Source: Deinococcus marmoris (GTDB taxonomy: Bacteria > Deinococcota > Deinococci > Deinococcales > Deinococcaceae). Taken from it: 33,186 bases of DNA. The stretch lies in the NCBI RefSeq assembly GCF_001949125.1, contig NZ_MSTI01000123.1, positions 1 through 33,186 on the forward strand, given 5' to 3'. The notes beneath the pieces were generated by a model. The model was given only the letters and a program-made list of their open reading frames with translations, did no database searches and was not told the DNA's origin. The number at the start of each line of letters is the position of its first letter. Positions within the stretch are counted from its first letter, which is position 1. A program made the position numbers and the translations under genes. Of the stretch, positions 16,192 through 24,394 are shown in pieces.

Positions 16192-18585
16192 TGAGACCCC
16201 CCAGCGCCGGGCTTCATGACTGACGGTAGCGGGGGGCCACAATCCCGGCGCTTCGGTCAGGAAGGCCGCGAGGTACGCCGCTGGATGGTGCTGGCGCATC
16301 CAGGCGCTGGAATAGGCGTGCTGTGCGAAGGCGTGCGCGTGTGATTCGGCGAAACCGTAGCCTCGGAAGGCGGCACAGGTGGCGAACATTTCCTCAGCTT
16401 CCCAGGGAAACGCCCCGGTGGTCAGGGCGGCACCCGCAGTGAAGCTGTTCTTCAATTCGTCCAATTCGGCGGCGTCTTCGGTCTTACTTAGTCTGGACCG
16501 AAATCGGTCCGCGTCCGGCCAGGAATACCCGGCGTAGTGGACGGCGATTCTTAAAATCTGCTCCTGAAACATCAGCGTGCCGTGCGTCGGTGCGAGGATC
16601 GTCCGCAGGGGTTCGGGCAGGTCTGGCACGGCCTCCTCTCCCCTGGCCCGCCGGACATACGGGTGAACGGTGCCAGATTGAATTGGGCCGGGGCGCACCA
16701 GCGCGATCTGATGGGCGAGCTGGGTCATGTTTTTCGGCTGCAAGCGGGCCGTCATCTGCACCTGGGCCGGACTCTCGATCTGGAAGATGGCGAGTGTGTC
16801 CCCACTGGCGATTCGCTCCCACACGGCAGGATCGTCGGGCAGATCGCCGTACTCCACCCACTGGCCCGTCAGGCGCATCACTTCTTCGCGTGCCCGCTCC
16901 AGGGCGGCCAGCATCCGTAAGCCCAGCAGGTCCAGTTTGATCAGGCCCAGCTTCTCCACGTCGTCCTTATCAAAGGTCAGCATGCGGATACCACCGCTGG
17001 AACGGGTCAGGGGCGAGTAATGGGTGAGCGGACTGGCGCTCAACACCACGCCGCCGGAGTGGGGGGCCAAGTGACGCACAAAGCCTGGCTCAATCTTTTC
17101 CAGCAAGGAAAGCAAAGCCTCTTTGACAGGGGCCTCGCCCAGCACCTCTGCGAACACCACGACTGCTTCCCTGGCCCGGTGGGGGCGGCTGTGGCGGTAA
17201 TCGCGGCCCAGGGCGCGTGAGAGACGGTCCCGCAACTCTGGTGGCAGGCCCAGGGCGCGGCCCAGATCCTGCACGGCGCTGGGCAGGCGGTAGGTGATCT
17301 TGTTGGCCACCATCGCTTCCCCGGTGCCCTCACCGCCCCAGCGTGCCTCCACCCAGCTCAGCACCTGATCTCTACGCGAGCTGGCGATATCGATGTCCAC
17401 GTCCGGCATGGACGCGCGCCCAGTGTGGAGGAAACGCTCAAACAGCAGATTGTGTTTAATGGGGTCTGACAGGGTGATCCCCAGCAGATAACACAGGACG
17501 CTGCCTGCCGCCGATCCCCGCCCAGCCGCGAGAATCCCATGCTCTCGGCAGTAGTCAGTGACCTCGGCAGCAGTGAGAAAGAATCCGGCCATCTCCAGCG
17601 TTCCTACTGTGGCGAGTTCTTGCTGTAAACGGGTCTGGGCCGCTGGTCTGGCATCGGGCAGGTAGCGCAGGGGTAGAGCCGCAAATGCGCGCTCCTCCAA
17701 CGCCTCCTGTGGTGTCTGGAACACCCGGAGCTTCGGCTCCGGGGCGTGCAGTCGCTTCGGGCGCAGGTCCAGGGCGCAAGTGTCAGCCAGCTGCTGGGCG
17801 TTGAGCAGGGCGTCGGGAAACGGCAGCAGCGCGCCCCAGTCATCCGGCGTGCCGACGTGGCGGGCGTCGTTGCGGGGACGCTCGGCATGAGGAACCTGCA
17901 CGTCGATTCCCAGGCGGGCACAGGTCAGGGCATCGAGCAGCGGGTACTCGTCCTGAGCGCCCATGTTGACCTCGGGAGCGGCCACCGTGGGCAATTCCAG
18001 GTCTCGGGCCAGACCACGCAGGTACTCTAATCTTCTCCGTTCGTTCGGCGCTGCGCCGTGAAAAAGCTGGAGGTACAGATCGAACGGGAAGGATTGGCGC
18101 AGGGTCCGCAGATACGCTGTTGCTCGCGCAATTTCTCTTCTCTCGCCCAGCACAGTGGGAAAGCCTGCACGGCCCCCCGTGAGGCAGGCCAGATGATCGC
18201 CGTGACTGGCCGCTGCCTGCACGCGCTCCAGCGGCAGTCCGTCCAAAGGACTCAGATGAACCTGGGTGATCAGTTCACAAAGCCGCGCGTAGCCTTCCCG
18301 GTCCTTCGCCAGCAGAACCAGCGGGAAGGTCTCGTGGGCTTCTTTCGATCTGGGGGGCGCGGGAAACCGCACGGGCAGCGTCACGCCGATCACGGCCTTA
18401 AGCTGCGCTTCACCTGCGGCCTCGCACAGTTCTACCGCCCCGGCCACGCTGCACCAGTCGGCCAGGCCCACCGCGCCGTAACCGCGCGCTGTTGCGAGCT
18501 TGACCAGTCGCCGGGGGCTGACGGTGCTGCGCCCCTCTGAAAAGTAGCTCTGACACGTCAGCAGCGTGGACAATGGACGTTGCAT
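16165..18585 (-). pseudogene. dnaE2: dnaE2-like error-prone polymerase, 5' part with catalytic core
   Basis: 806 residues from ATG 18585, of which the last eight (YGFRLITV) are read from the MITE before a TAG stop. Seen: degenerate PHP domain (TCQSYFSEG where metal-binding family members have HSHYSF-like residues, ADW where others have TDH), palm motif AAGRGSAAGSVLCYLL, catalytic PDVDIDI (about 394-400), and the third-Asp region TFDKDDVEKLGLIKLDLLGL. This is the DnaE2/ImuC-type translesion polymerase of lexA-imuB-dnaE2 cassettes. ATG overlaps the DUF6504 stop by one base (TGATG). The catalytic centre is intact but the C-terminal DNA-binding region lies beyond the insertion, so function is doubtful. 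Confidence 0.88.
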
Positions 18586-18827
18586 CAGTCCACCAGCCGG
18601 GCCAGCCACCAGATTTTGCCGCCGTCCTCGTGATGCAGTTCGGCAATTAGCTCGCCCGCCTGAACCAGATAGCAGGTCCGGGGAGCCTCGCCCAGCCACC
18701 AGCGCCCGCCGTACCGCCATTGGTCCAGCACGCCCTGAACAGGGTAGGCGCGGCCCGCCCAGACCATGCGCTGCAACTCGCCCGCAGCCGTGAGGCTCAC
18801 CGTGATGGTCTGCTGCACCGCTTTCAT
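18585..18827 (-). CDS. DUF6504-like small protein of the translesion cassette
   Basis: An 80-residue protein. VWAGRAYPVQGVLDQWRYGGRWWLG followed by YLVQAGELIAELHHEDGGKIWWLARLVD fits the small DUF6504 family found beside ImuB/DnaE2 genes in Actinobacteria and others. Its role is unknown; a structural or regulatory partner of the polymerases is a fair guess. It overlaps the imuB-like stop by 4 bp (ATGA) and the dnaE2-like start by one base, so all are coupled. ATG start 18827. Confidence 0.7.
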   Translation of the reverse strand: MKAVQQTITVSLTAAGELQRMVWAGRAYPVQGVLDQWRYGGRWWLGEAPRTCYLVQAGELIAELHHEDGGKIWWLARLVD

Positions 18828-20065
18828 GGCTTCACGGCTTCAAAGAACAGTGCCATCCGCTCCACGGCCTGCTGACGCGCCTGCGTGCGGGTCAATGCGG
18901 GTTTCCACGACTGCCGGGGCGTCATGGCTGTAGGCCGCACCATTCCCGTCAACCAGTCCACCCACTGGTATCGGGCGTCGGTGGCATAGGCGTAGGGATC
19001 GAGCCATTGCACCTTGACCAGCGCTTCGGGAAAGCGGTCCAGCACGTCTTTCGTCACCTCTAGCTCAGCCAGAGACGCCCACAGGCCCACCATGCGGCCC
19101 GGCTGCTGAATGCCAGAGAGCTGGATAGTCAGCGCCTCGACACCCAATGGAAGTGCGCCTGAGTCGTTCAGGGCCAGTCCAGCGATCCGCAGCAGACCCG
19201 CTGGATCAGGGGAGCCTTTGAGCTTGCGGGTGGCGGAGAGCCGTCCGCCCAGCGTGTCGGCCTGCACCGTCAGATACGCGGCGGCGCGGCCCCGCAGCTC
19301 GGCCAGGATTGAGGGGAGCAGCTCCGAGAAAATCACATCCGCCTCGCTGGGTTCGTAGAGCGGTGAGTCCAGGCCCATGCGCGCCTCGATCACCCGTCCT
19401 GGCACATACTTCTGCACGGCTTTTGTGCGTTCGCCTTTGAGAAAGCGGTTGACCCGCTTGCCCACGTCCACGCCGAGAAACGCCTCGCAGTGTGCCGCGC
19501 TCCACTTCATCAGATCCGCGAGGCCGCGCACTCCCAGAAAAGCCAGCCGTTCGATGTGCGCCGGGGTCAGGCCGATCACTTCCAGATGGGCAGCAGGAGT
19601 CAGCGCTAGGAATGCTTTCTCCGCCGCACCACAGCCCGCCTCGCGGACCTCGCCAGGCTTTGCGCGCAGGGCGGCGAGGTGCGCGACTTCCAAGCTTTTG
19701 GCCAGGCCGACAGGGGCATGCAGGGCGGCAGCCAGTTCACGGGCGGCGGGGGCGCTGATCTTCAGAAAGACGGTTCCTGGGACTCGTTCCTCCACCCGGT
19801 CCGAATACCGCGCGTACAGCGTTTCGAGCAGTTCCGCCCAGGCTGCAACCGCTGACGGCGCAGAGATCACTTCGGCATGCAGTTCTGGGCAGCGGCTCAG
19901 TGCCGCGATATCGCGCATTCCCGGCTGGACCCCCGCCTCCATAGCCTCCGGGCTGGCATACAGCACGCGCCGGGATTCACTCAAGGCCGCCACGGGAATA
20001 CCGGGATGCTGACGGGCCAGCAGGGTCAACGGCCACGGTGAAAGATTCACGCAGGCCAGAGGCAT
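18824..20065 (-). CDS. imuB: ImuB-like inactive Y-family polymerase
   Basis: 413 residues from ATG 20065; a GTG at 20092 would add nine residues and overlap the lexA-like gene. ATG 20065 is preferred because it lies 4 bp after the lexA-like stop and gives the family-like N-terminus MPLACVNLSPWPL. Fold features: palm-like start, helix-hairpin-helix region (LEVIGLTPAHIERLAFLGVRGLADL) and a C-terminal little-finger-like half. The Asp expected in the first catalytic motif is Asn (CVNL), and the usual DE-containing motif is replaced by FLKISAP, so it is probably a non-catalytic ImuB that recruits DnaE2. It ends in a 4-bp overlap with the DUF6504 gene. Confidence 0.82.
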   Translation of the reverse strand: MPLACVNLSPWPLTLLARQHPGIPVAALSESRRVLYASPEAMEAGVQPGMRDIAALSRCPELHAEVISAPSAVAAWAELLETLYARYSDRVEERVPGTVFLKISAPAARELAAALHAPVGLAKSLEVAHLAALRAKPGEVREAGCGAAEKAFLALTPAAHLEVIGLTPAHIERLAFLGVRGLADLMKWSAAHCEAFLGVDVGKRVNRFLKGERTKAVQKYVPGRVIEARMGLDSPLYEPSEADVIFSELLPSILAELRGRAAAYLTVQADTLGGRLSATRKLKGSPDPAGLLRIAGLALNDSGALPLGVEALTIQLSGIQQPGRMVGLWASLAELEVTKDVLDRFPEALVKVQWLDPYAYATDARYQWVDWLTGMVRPTAMTPRQSWKPALTRTQARQQAVERMALFFEAVKP

Positions 20066-20069
20066 CTGG

Positions 20070-20699
20070 CTATGACCAGCGGGCGCTGACACGCGGTACG
20101 CCCACCCCTACCCGGCCCACCATCTTGCCCTGCACTTGGACCTGCTCCGCCGGGTAGGTCATGCGCGGAATGTCCGGATTCTCGGACATCAGCACGATCT
20201 GATCATGGAAGTGGTACAGCCGCTTGAGGGTGGCCGCCTCCTCACCCGGAATCAACACCACCGCCACCTCCCCGTCGTGAACCTCCGTGGTGGGCCGCAC
20301 GATCACGTAGTCGCCGTCCAGCACACCCACCCCTGTCATGCTCTCGCCCCGCACGCGCAGCAGGAAATCGCCGTTTCGCATGTCCAGCAGGGTTTCCAGG
20401 CTGGGCGTGTAATCGTCGGGGGACTGCTCGGCCAGTCCGGGTGGACCAGCCGCAATCGAGCCGTAAATGGGCAGGCCGTGTCCCAGGGCCACCTTGGCCC
20501 GGTCCGTGGCGATCAGCGGAGCGTACCGCTCCGCACTCGGCTCCAGATAGCCCAGATTGCGCAGGATGCCTGCCTGCAGGCTGACCGCCTGTTTGCTGAC
20601 GCCCACCTGCGCTGCGACAGCGCCCAGGGTGGCATTCACCCCGAGCTGGAGGGCGGCGTTCAGGATGGCGGTGCGGGTGCGGGTCAGGTCTGGGGGCAT
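20070..20699 (-). CDS. LexA-like repressor with self-cleavage domain
   Basis: 209 residues. The N-terminal winged helix-turn-helix (about 10-60, ATLGAVAAQVGVSKQAVSLQ) binds DNA. The S24 peptidase domain shows the cleavage site Ala84-Gly85 (SIAAGPPG), nucleophile Ser120 (RGESMTG) and catalytic Lys159 (ATLKRLY), all intact, so RecA-stimulated self-cleavage is expected. The N-terminus is unlike E. coli LexA, and its site is therefore probably different. It heads the imuB-DUF6504-dnaE2 operon, which it should repress. ATG start 20699 is preceded by GAGGTGAG. Two palindromic boxes lie upstream. A housekeeping LexA is probably elsewhere in the genome. Confidence 0.88.
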   Translation of the reverse strand: MPPDLTRTRTAILNAALQLGVNATLGAVAAQVGVSKQAVSLQAGILRNLGYLEPSAERYAPLIATDRAKVALGHGLPIYGSIAAGPPGLAEQSPDDYTPSLETLLDMRNGDFLLRVRGESMTGVGVLDGDYVIVRPTTEVHDGEVAVVLIPGEEAATLKRLYHFHDQIVLMSENPDIPRMTYPAEQVQVQGKMVGRVGVGVPRVSARWS

Positions 20700-20714
20700 G
20701 CAATCTCACCTCGA

Positions 20715-20734
20715 TTCTTGACGAGGATCAAGAA
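20715..20734. promoter_or_regulatory. Candidate LexA-like operator, box 1
   Basis: TTCTTGA-N6-TCAAGAA, a perfect 7-bp dyad containing CTTG-N8-CAAG (20717-20732). It is 16 bp upstream of the lexA-like start codon and would block transcription of that operon. Confidence 0.6.
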
Positions 20735-20758
20735 GATGGTGACAGCTTGCACCATTTC

Positions 20759-20774
20759 CTTGTCTCGTGTCAAG
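20759..20774. promoter_or_regulatory. Candidate LexA-like operator, box 2
   Basis: CTTG-N8-CAAG again, with the same spacing as box 1 and 42 bp from it centre to centre (about four helical turns). On the minus strand it overlaps TTGACA (20773-20768), a possible -35 of the lexA-like operon, and it lies 22 bp upstream of the divergent gene at 20797. Confidence 0.6.
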
Positions 20775-20796
20775 ATAGGGAGGAGGTGGACAACGG

Positions 20797-21132
20797 ATGA
20801 CCGAGCCTATTGAGGATCAGACCGACTTAGAAACCACGGGATACACGCGCCAGATCGAGATTCGCATGGTCTTTCCGGAGAAGATTCGCTATGAGAAGGG
20901 CCAGCCCATCAAGGAACCAGGGCCGGACCCAGAGCGCGTCATCGCGGCGCTGCGTCCAGAAGTGGAGCGAGGGATTCAGGATAAATACGGCGAGGAAACG
21001 GAAGTGATCTTCCGGGTGGCGCAGGCTCCCAGTATCCGGGTGACCGGACAGTTCGGGGAGAAGGCGGGCGTGACGGGCGCGTTCGTTCAGGAAGTGCTGG
21101 ACGGCGTCTTCGAGAATCTGGTGGTGGAGTAG
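20797..21132 (+). CDS. Hypothetical protein divergent from the LexA-like gene
   Basis: 111 residues from ATG 20797, with a strong GGAGGAGG site (20779-20786). Acidic, soluble, no signal peptide. It starts with strands (TRQIEIRMVFPEKIRY), then a helix (PERVIAALRPEVERGIQDKYG), then VIFRVAQAPSIRVTGQFG and a helical C-terminus, an alpha/beta layout of no recognised family. Because it shares the short intergenic region with both LexA-like boxes, it may belong to the same damage-inducible unit, but this is inferred from position only. Confidence 0.6.
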   Translation: MTEPIEDQTDLETTGYTRQIEIRMVFPEKIRYEKGQPIKEPGPDPERVIAALRPEVERGIQDKYGEETEVIFRVAQAPSIRVTGQFGEKAGVTGAFVQEVLDGVFENLVVE

Positions 21133-21182
21133 CGCAGCGCCCGCATCCTGCGGCTTCCCACCACCCTCCAGGGAGGGAAACG

Positions 21183-21347
21183 ATGAAATTCCTGCTCACT
21201 TCTGCTGGGATTAAAAATCCCAGCCTCCACGCTGCTTTGGCCGCCCTCCTGGGCATGTCAGGGAGGAGAGCGGCGGGCGGTGACGGTTCCCCGGTGCCCA
21301 ACATCACCACGAGGTCAAAATTGCCCTTGATGCTGTGGCAAACGTGA
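21183..21347 (+). pseudogene. Fragment of peptidase S51 (PepE-like) gene
   Basis: ATG 21183, after a GGGAGGG site, encodes MKFLLTSAGIKNPSLHAALAALLG, matching the start of dipeptidase-E-like S51 family proteins. After about 24 residues the similarity ends; the frame runs through unrelated sequence to TGA 21345-21347. The catalytic region is missing. It is a 5' remnant, probably left by a deletion before the lipoprotein gene at 21406. Confidence 0.6.
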
Positions 21348-21405
21348 TCAACGTTTCCTGAAGCCCCGCTGCTCTGTGGCTCTCAGCCGTCAGCCACAAT
21401 GGCCC

Positions 21406-22137
21406 ATGCAAAAACTGCTGTTGCTCTCTGGTCTTAGTGCCACCCTGCTCGTCGCCTGTGGAGGCGGTGGAACCACGCCGCCCAAAGAAGACAATGGCGG
21501 CCCCGGCAATCCACCCCCCGGAGACGCCCGTGCGTATGCCGTCACGGGCAACGCGCTGTACAGCATTGTCCTGAGCGGCACGGGTCAGGACGAGAAAAAG
21601 TTCGATCTGAAGGGCGGCCAGTCTCTGACTGACGTGGCACTGGACGGGACCGAATTGTATGGCGTGACCTTCAGCAATCTGGTCCGCATCAGCCTGAGCA
21701 ATGGCGCGGTCAGCACGGTGGGCGCACTGGGCGCAGGCGACATCAACGCGCTGACCGCCGATGCTGCGGGCAACCTGTACGGCGCTTCCACGGGCGGCCA
21801 GTTCTACAAAATCAACAAAACCACGGGGCAAGCCACCGTTGTCGGTCCGCTGGGCACCCTTTCCAGCGGCGATCTGGCCTTCAACGCTGCCGGGCAACTT
21901 TACGGCACGGTCCGGCCCACCCTCTTTTCTCCCGATTCGCTGGCCCGCATCGATCCGGCCACAGGCCAAGCCACAGTGATCGGCGGGACGGGCAAGACGG
22001 ACCTGTTTGCCCTGAAGTTCCAGGGCAGCGCCCTGTACGCCCTGACGGGCAGTGGTCAGGTGCTGACGCTGAATACGGCGACGGGGGCCGCGACAGTGGT
22101 GCGCGAAACTGGACTGAGCTTTACTGGCCTCCAGTAG
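21406..22137 (+). CDS. Lipoprotein with beta-propeller-like repeats
   Basis: 243 residues from ATG 21406; the longer reading from 21376 lacks a signal peptide at its end. The lipobox LLVAC places the lipidated Cys at 18, followed by GGGG and a proline-rich linker. The rest is repeats of the type ALTADAAGNLYGAS-x-GQFYKINKTTGQATVVG, as in propeller proteins built of DxxGxLYG units. It is likely an envelope surface protein; ligand unknown. It follows the peptidase remnant and is one of five lipoprotein genes in this part of the window. Confidence 0.75.
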   Translation: MQKLLLLSGLSATLLVACGGGGTTPPKEDNGGPGNPPPGDARAYAVTGNALYSIVLSGTGQDEKKFDLKGGQSLTDVALDGTELYGVTFSNLVRISLSNGAVSTVGALGAGDINALTADAAGNLYGASTGGQFYKINKTTGQATVVGPLGTLSSGDLAFNAAGQLYGTVRPTLFSPDSLARIDPATGQATVIGGTGKTDLFALKFQGSALYALTGSGQVLTLNTATGAATVVRETGLSFTGLQ

Positions 22138-22298
22138 CATCTCATTGGCCATGGCATCACCTGGAGTCCAGCTGGTAGGGAGACAGATGAACGTCTCCGA
22201 GGCGCTGCTGGGAACCAGCGGGTCTGTCACTGAGGGCCATGACCAGAAGGCCGCAAAAGCTTCTCAGCACATTCTTTAAGGGGAACAAGTGGCCAAGG

Positions 22299-22320
22299 AA
22301 GGCACCCTGTAGGGTGCCTT
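22299..22320 (+). terminator. Hairpin downstream of the lipoprotein gene
   Basis: Perfect 9-bp stem AAGGCACCC (22299-22307) / GGGTGCCTT (22312-22320) with loop TGTA; the T-tract after it is short. It lies in the 342-bp gap between 22138 and 22479, where I see no gene. A minus-strand open frame there (22157-22420) is hydrophobic but was rejected. Confidence 0.55.
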
Positions 22321-22479
22321 TGACGTTCCACACAAGAGCAGCAAGAGTCGCCATGCCCAACCAATCGAGATGTGAAGGGAACAGCGGCGCGCTCTGCCAG
22401 TTCAGGAAAGGAATCAGCACAGGGGATCCGCCGGGTCAGTCTGCCGTCCACTCTCCAGCCCTGACGGTATGCTGCGCGC

Positions 22480-23385
22480 GTGACCCTGTGGCAACTGGTG
22501 ATTCCCGTCCTGGTGGGCATCGTTCTGGCCTTCGTCTGGTGGGCCGGCAAGGCGATGCTCGAAGGCGCGCGTGAGGGCGTTCAGGAGGCCAACGAGGAAC
22601 TGGCCCAAGAGAAAACCGAGCGTGAAGCGCGGGAAGCTGAGCAGGTGGCCAACCGCCAACAGGTGGTGGAGACGGCGGCCCTGTCTTTAGGTGAAGCCGA
22701 GCGCTTTGCGCTGAACCTGCGCGCTCCCTTCGCTCAGCTCTGGATTCAGATTTTTGAGGACGCGGCCTCGGGCCGCCCGCTGGAGTACTTCTACCAGTTC
22801 ACGCCGCCAGCCGGAAAGGAAGACGAGTTGCGTCGGTCCCTGGTGGAGGGTTGGGAGATCACCGATCAAACCTCGGTGATGTCCAGTCTGGCCTGGCTGC
22901 TGGACAGCGGCCACCGCACCCCCTATCAGGCGGTGCGTCAGCACTTGCAGGCGGATGGTAGGACAAGTGACCTCAACAAGCGCTTGGCCGCCGTGGTGCG
23001 CAAGTGGGAACGTGAGGTGGGCGAGGTAGGTGGACTGGCCTTCGATCTGGCGCGGGCGGTGGACATTGCCGCTCAGGGCGTGGCGCTGGGGTATCTGAGT
23101 GAAGCGCAGGGCTGGCGGGTACTGGCACAGTGCCGTCAGGTGGCGCGGGACGCGGCATTCCGGGACTGGGCGCACTATGGGCAGAGTTTCCGGGCAGGAG
23201 CGGAGTTCTGGAAGTCAGGGGGGGTCATCGATGGGGTCAGAAACAAGGGCTATGCCCAGACGGTGCGCTGGCTTCTTGAGGACGCCGACAGCCCCTGGGT
23301 GCGGGACCCCTGGCCTCCGGCGAGCCAGGTTCTGGAACAGCAGCGGCCAGCAGATACGGAAGGCGTGCGGGCCACCCTGCATTGA
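22480..23385 (+). CDS. DUF1266 protein with N-terminal membrane anchor
   Basis: 301 residues from GTG 22480. Membrane segment at 5-23 (QLVIPVLVGIVLAFVWWAG), then a charged coiled coil (27-65, EEL-x-QEKTEREAREAEQ), then a domain resembling DUF1266: WEITDQTSVMSSLAWLLDSGH (125-145), DLNKRLAAVVRKW, AFDLARAVDIAAQGVALGYLSEAQGW (187-212) and FRDWAHYGQSFRAG (227-240). Function unknown; the domain is probably cytoplasmic, behind a single anchor. No operon partner; it stands alone, with weak sequences around it. Confidence 0.75.
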   Translation: MTLWQLVIPVLVGIVLAFVWWAGKAMLEGAREGVQEANEELAQEKTEREAREAEQVANRQQVVETAALSLGEAERFALNLRAPFAQLWIQIFEDAASGRPLEYFYQFTPPAGKEDELRRSLVEGWEITDQTSVMSSLAWLLDSGHRTPYQAVRQHLQADGRTSDLNKRLAAVVRKWEREVGEVGGLAFDLARAVDIAAQGVALGYLSEAQGWRVLAQCRQVARDAAFRDWAHYGQSFRAGAEFWKSGGVIDGVRNKGYAQTVRWLLEDADSPWVRDPWPPASQVLEQQRPADTEGVRATLH

Positions 23386-23492
23386 CCCTGGCTCTGGTGA
23401 AGAGGTATGGAGTGGGAAGCCGCCAAAGAGCGCGGGTGTCGCTGAGGTCAGCAGCTTGACGGTCAGGCCGGGATGTCAGATTGAGATCTAAA

Positions 23493-23520
23493 GAAACTCG
23501 CACCAAGCTGCACGAGTTTC
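23493..23520. other. Inverted repeat after the DUF1266 gene
   Basis: GAAACTCG (23493-23500) / CGAGTTTC (23513-23520), perfect 8-bp arms with a 12-nt loop; reading leftward it is followed by TTTA. No strong T-tract on the plus strand. It may be a weak terminator for the DUF1266 gene. Confidence 0.35.
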
Positions 23521-23633
23521 AGACCTTTGCCAGATCCGGGCGATGAGGGTCAGCCCGCTTCATCACTGTGATTAAGCAACCCCAGTGTCGCTGGGCACGT
23601 AGCTGAAGTGAACGCATCACCCTGGAGAATTCG

Positions 23634-24383
23634 ATGGTTTCAGCAGCATCCCCAGACTCAAAACGAGCCTTACGCAGACGGCAGACCTGGCTCATCTGTA
23701 CCGCTGTCGGTCTTCTCCTGCTCGGCATCGGCTGGCGGTACCGGGAAGCCGTTGTGGCGCGTCAAGGCCCGGCAGGTTTTACTGCCGTCCAACTGGCAGG
23801 CTTTTCTACCTTCATCTCCCCCAGTCTTGAGGCCGATCCAGAACTCAAAGACCGGATCATGTGGCGACTTGAAGAACAGCTCACTGCCGCCATGAACGCT
23901 TTGCCTCCCTCTGGGCAAGCGGTCCTGCGCCCTATTCGGATCTGGATCGACCCAGATCCAAACCTGGATGCAACGACCATGAGTACTACCCTGGCCATGT
24001 ATTACTGGCAGGAGCAACGCTCAGACCGTCCGCCACTAATCAAACAGCGGGCGGGGGCAATCGTGATCTCGGATGTTTACGGGTTCATTCGCTCCCACGG
24101 CCAGTATTCGGTTCTGCTGCACGAGCTGGCGCACGGCTACGATGACCGCCAGTTGAAGCGTCAGGATCCCGGCATTCTCAAAGCCTTCAAGGCGGCCCGC
24201 ACACAGGGCAGATATGGTGCGGAAGCAGCCTCCCCCGCAGTGGTGGACGTTCGGGAATACTTCGCGGTCCTGACAGAGGCGTATTTCGCGTCCAGGCCAG
24301 AAACACCGCACAATCGCATTGAGCTGAAGATAGTTGATCCCCAAGGTTATGCCGCCGTAGAACACGCGTGGGGGTTGCGCTGA
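23634..24383 (+). CDS. Membrane-anchored HExxH metallopeptidase, anthrax-lethal-factor-like
   Basis: 249 residues from ATG 23634 (CTGGAGAA upstream). One membrane segment at 18-34 with a basic N-terminus, so the domain is probably outside the membrane. The zinc site is HELAH (163-167) in LLHELAHGYDD; downstream REYFAVLTEAYFAS supplies acidic candidates (Glu208, Glu215) for the third ligand. The HELAHxYD plus EYFAxxTEA layout recalls the ATLF (anthrax lethal factor-like, M34) group; this is motif-based. Substrate unknown. It converges with the lipoprotein gene ending at 24395, 11 bp away. Confidence 0.7.
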   Translation: MVSAASPDSKRALRRRQTWLICTAVGLLLLGIGWRYREAVVARQGPAGFTAVQLAGFSTFISPSLEADPELKDRIMWRLEEQLTAAMNALPPSGQAVLRPIRIWIDPDPNLDATTMSTTLAMYYWQEQRSDRPPLIKQRAGAIVISDVYGFIRSHGQYSVLLHELAHGYDDRQLKRQDPGILKAFKAARTQGRYGAEAASPAVVDVREYFAVLTEAYFASRPETPHNRIELKIVDPQGYAAVEHAWGLR

Positions 24384-24394
24384 GACAACACCAT

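Noticed and set aside
20744..20762. Third CTTG half-site (20745-20748) between the two LexA-like boxes
   Set aside because: No CAAG partner at the right spacing; treated as chance.
22157..22420. Hydrophobic 87-residue minus-strand frame that vaguely recalls AzlD
   Set aside because: No ribosome site, includes the 22299-22320 hairpin, and the similarity is only in composition.
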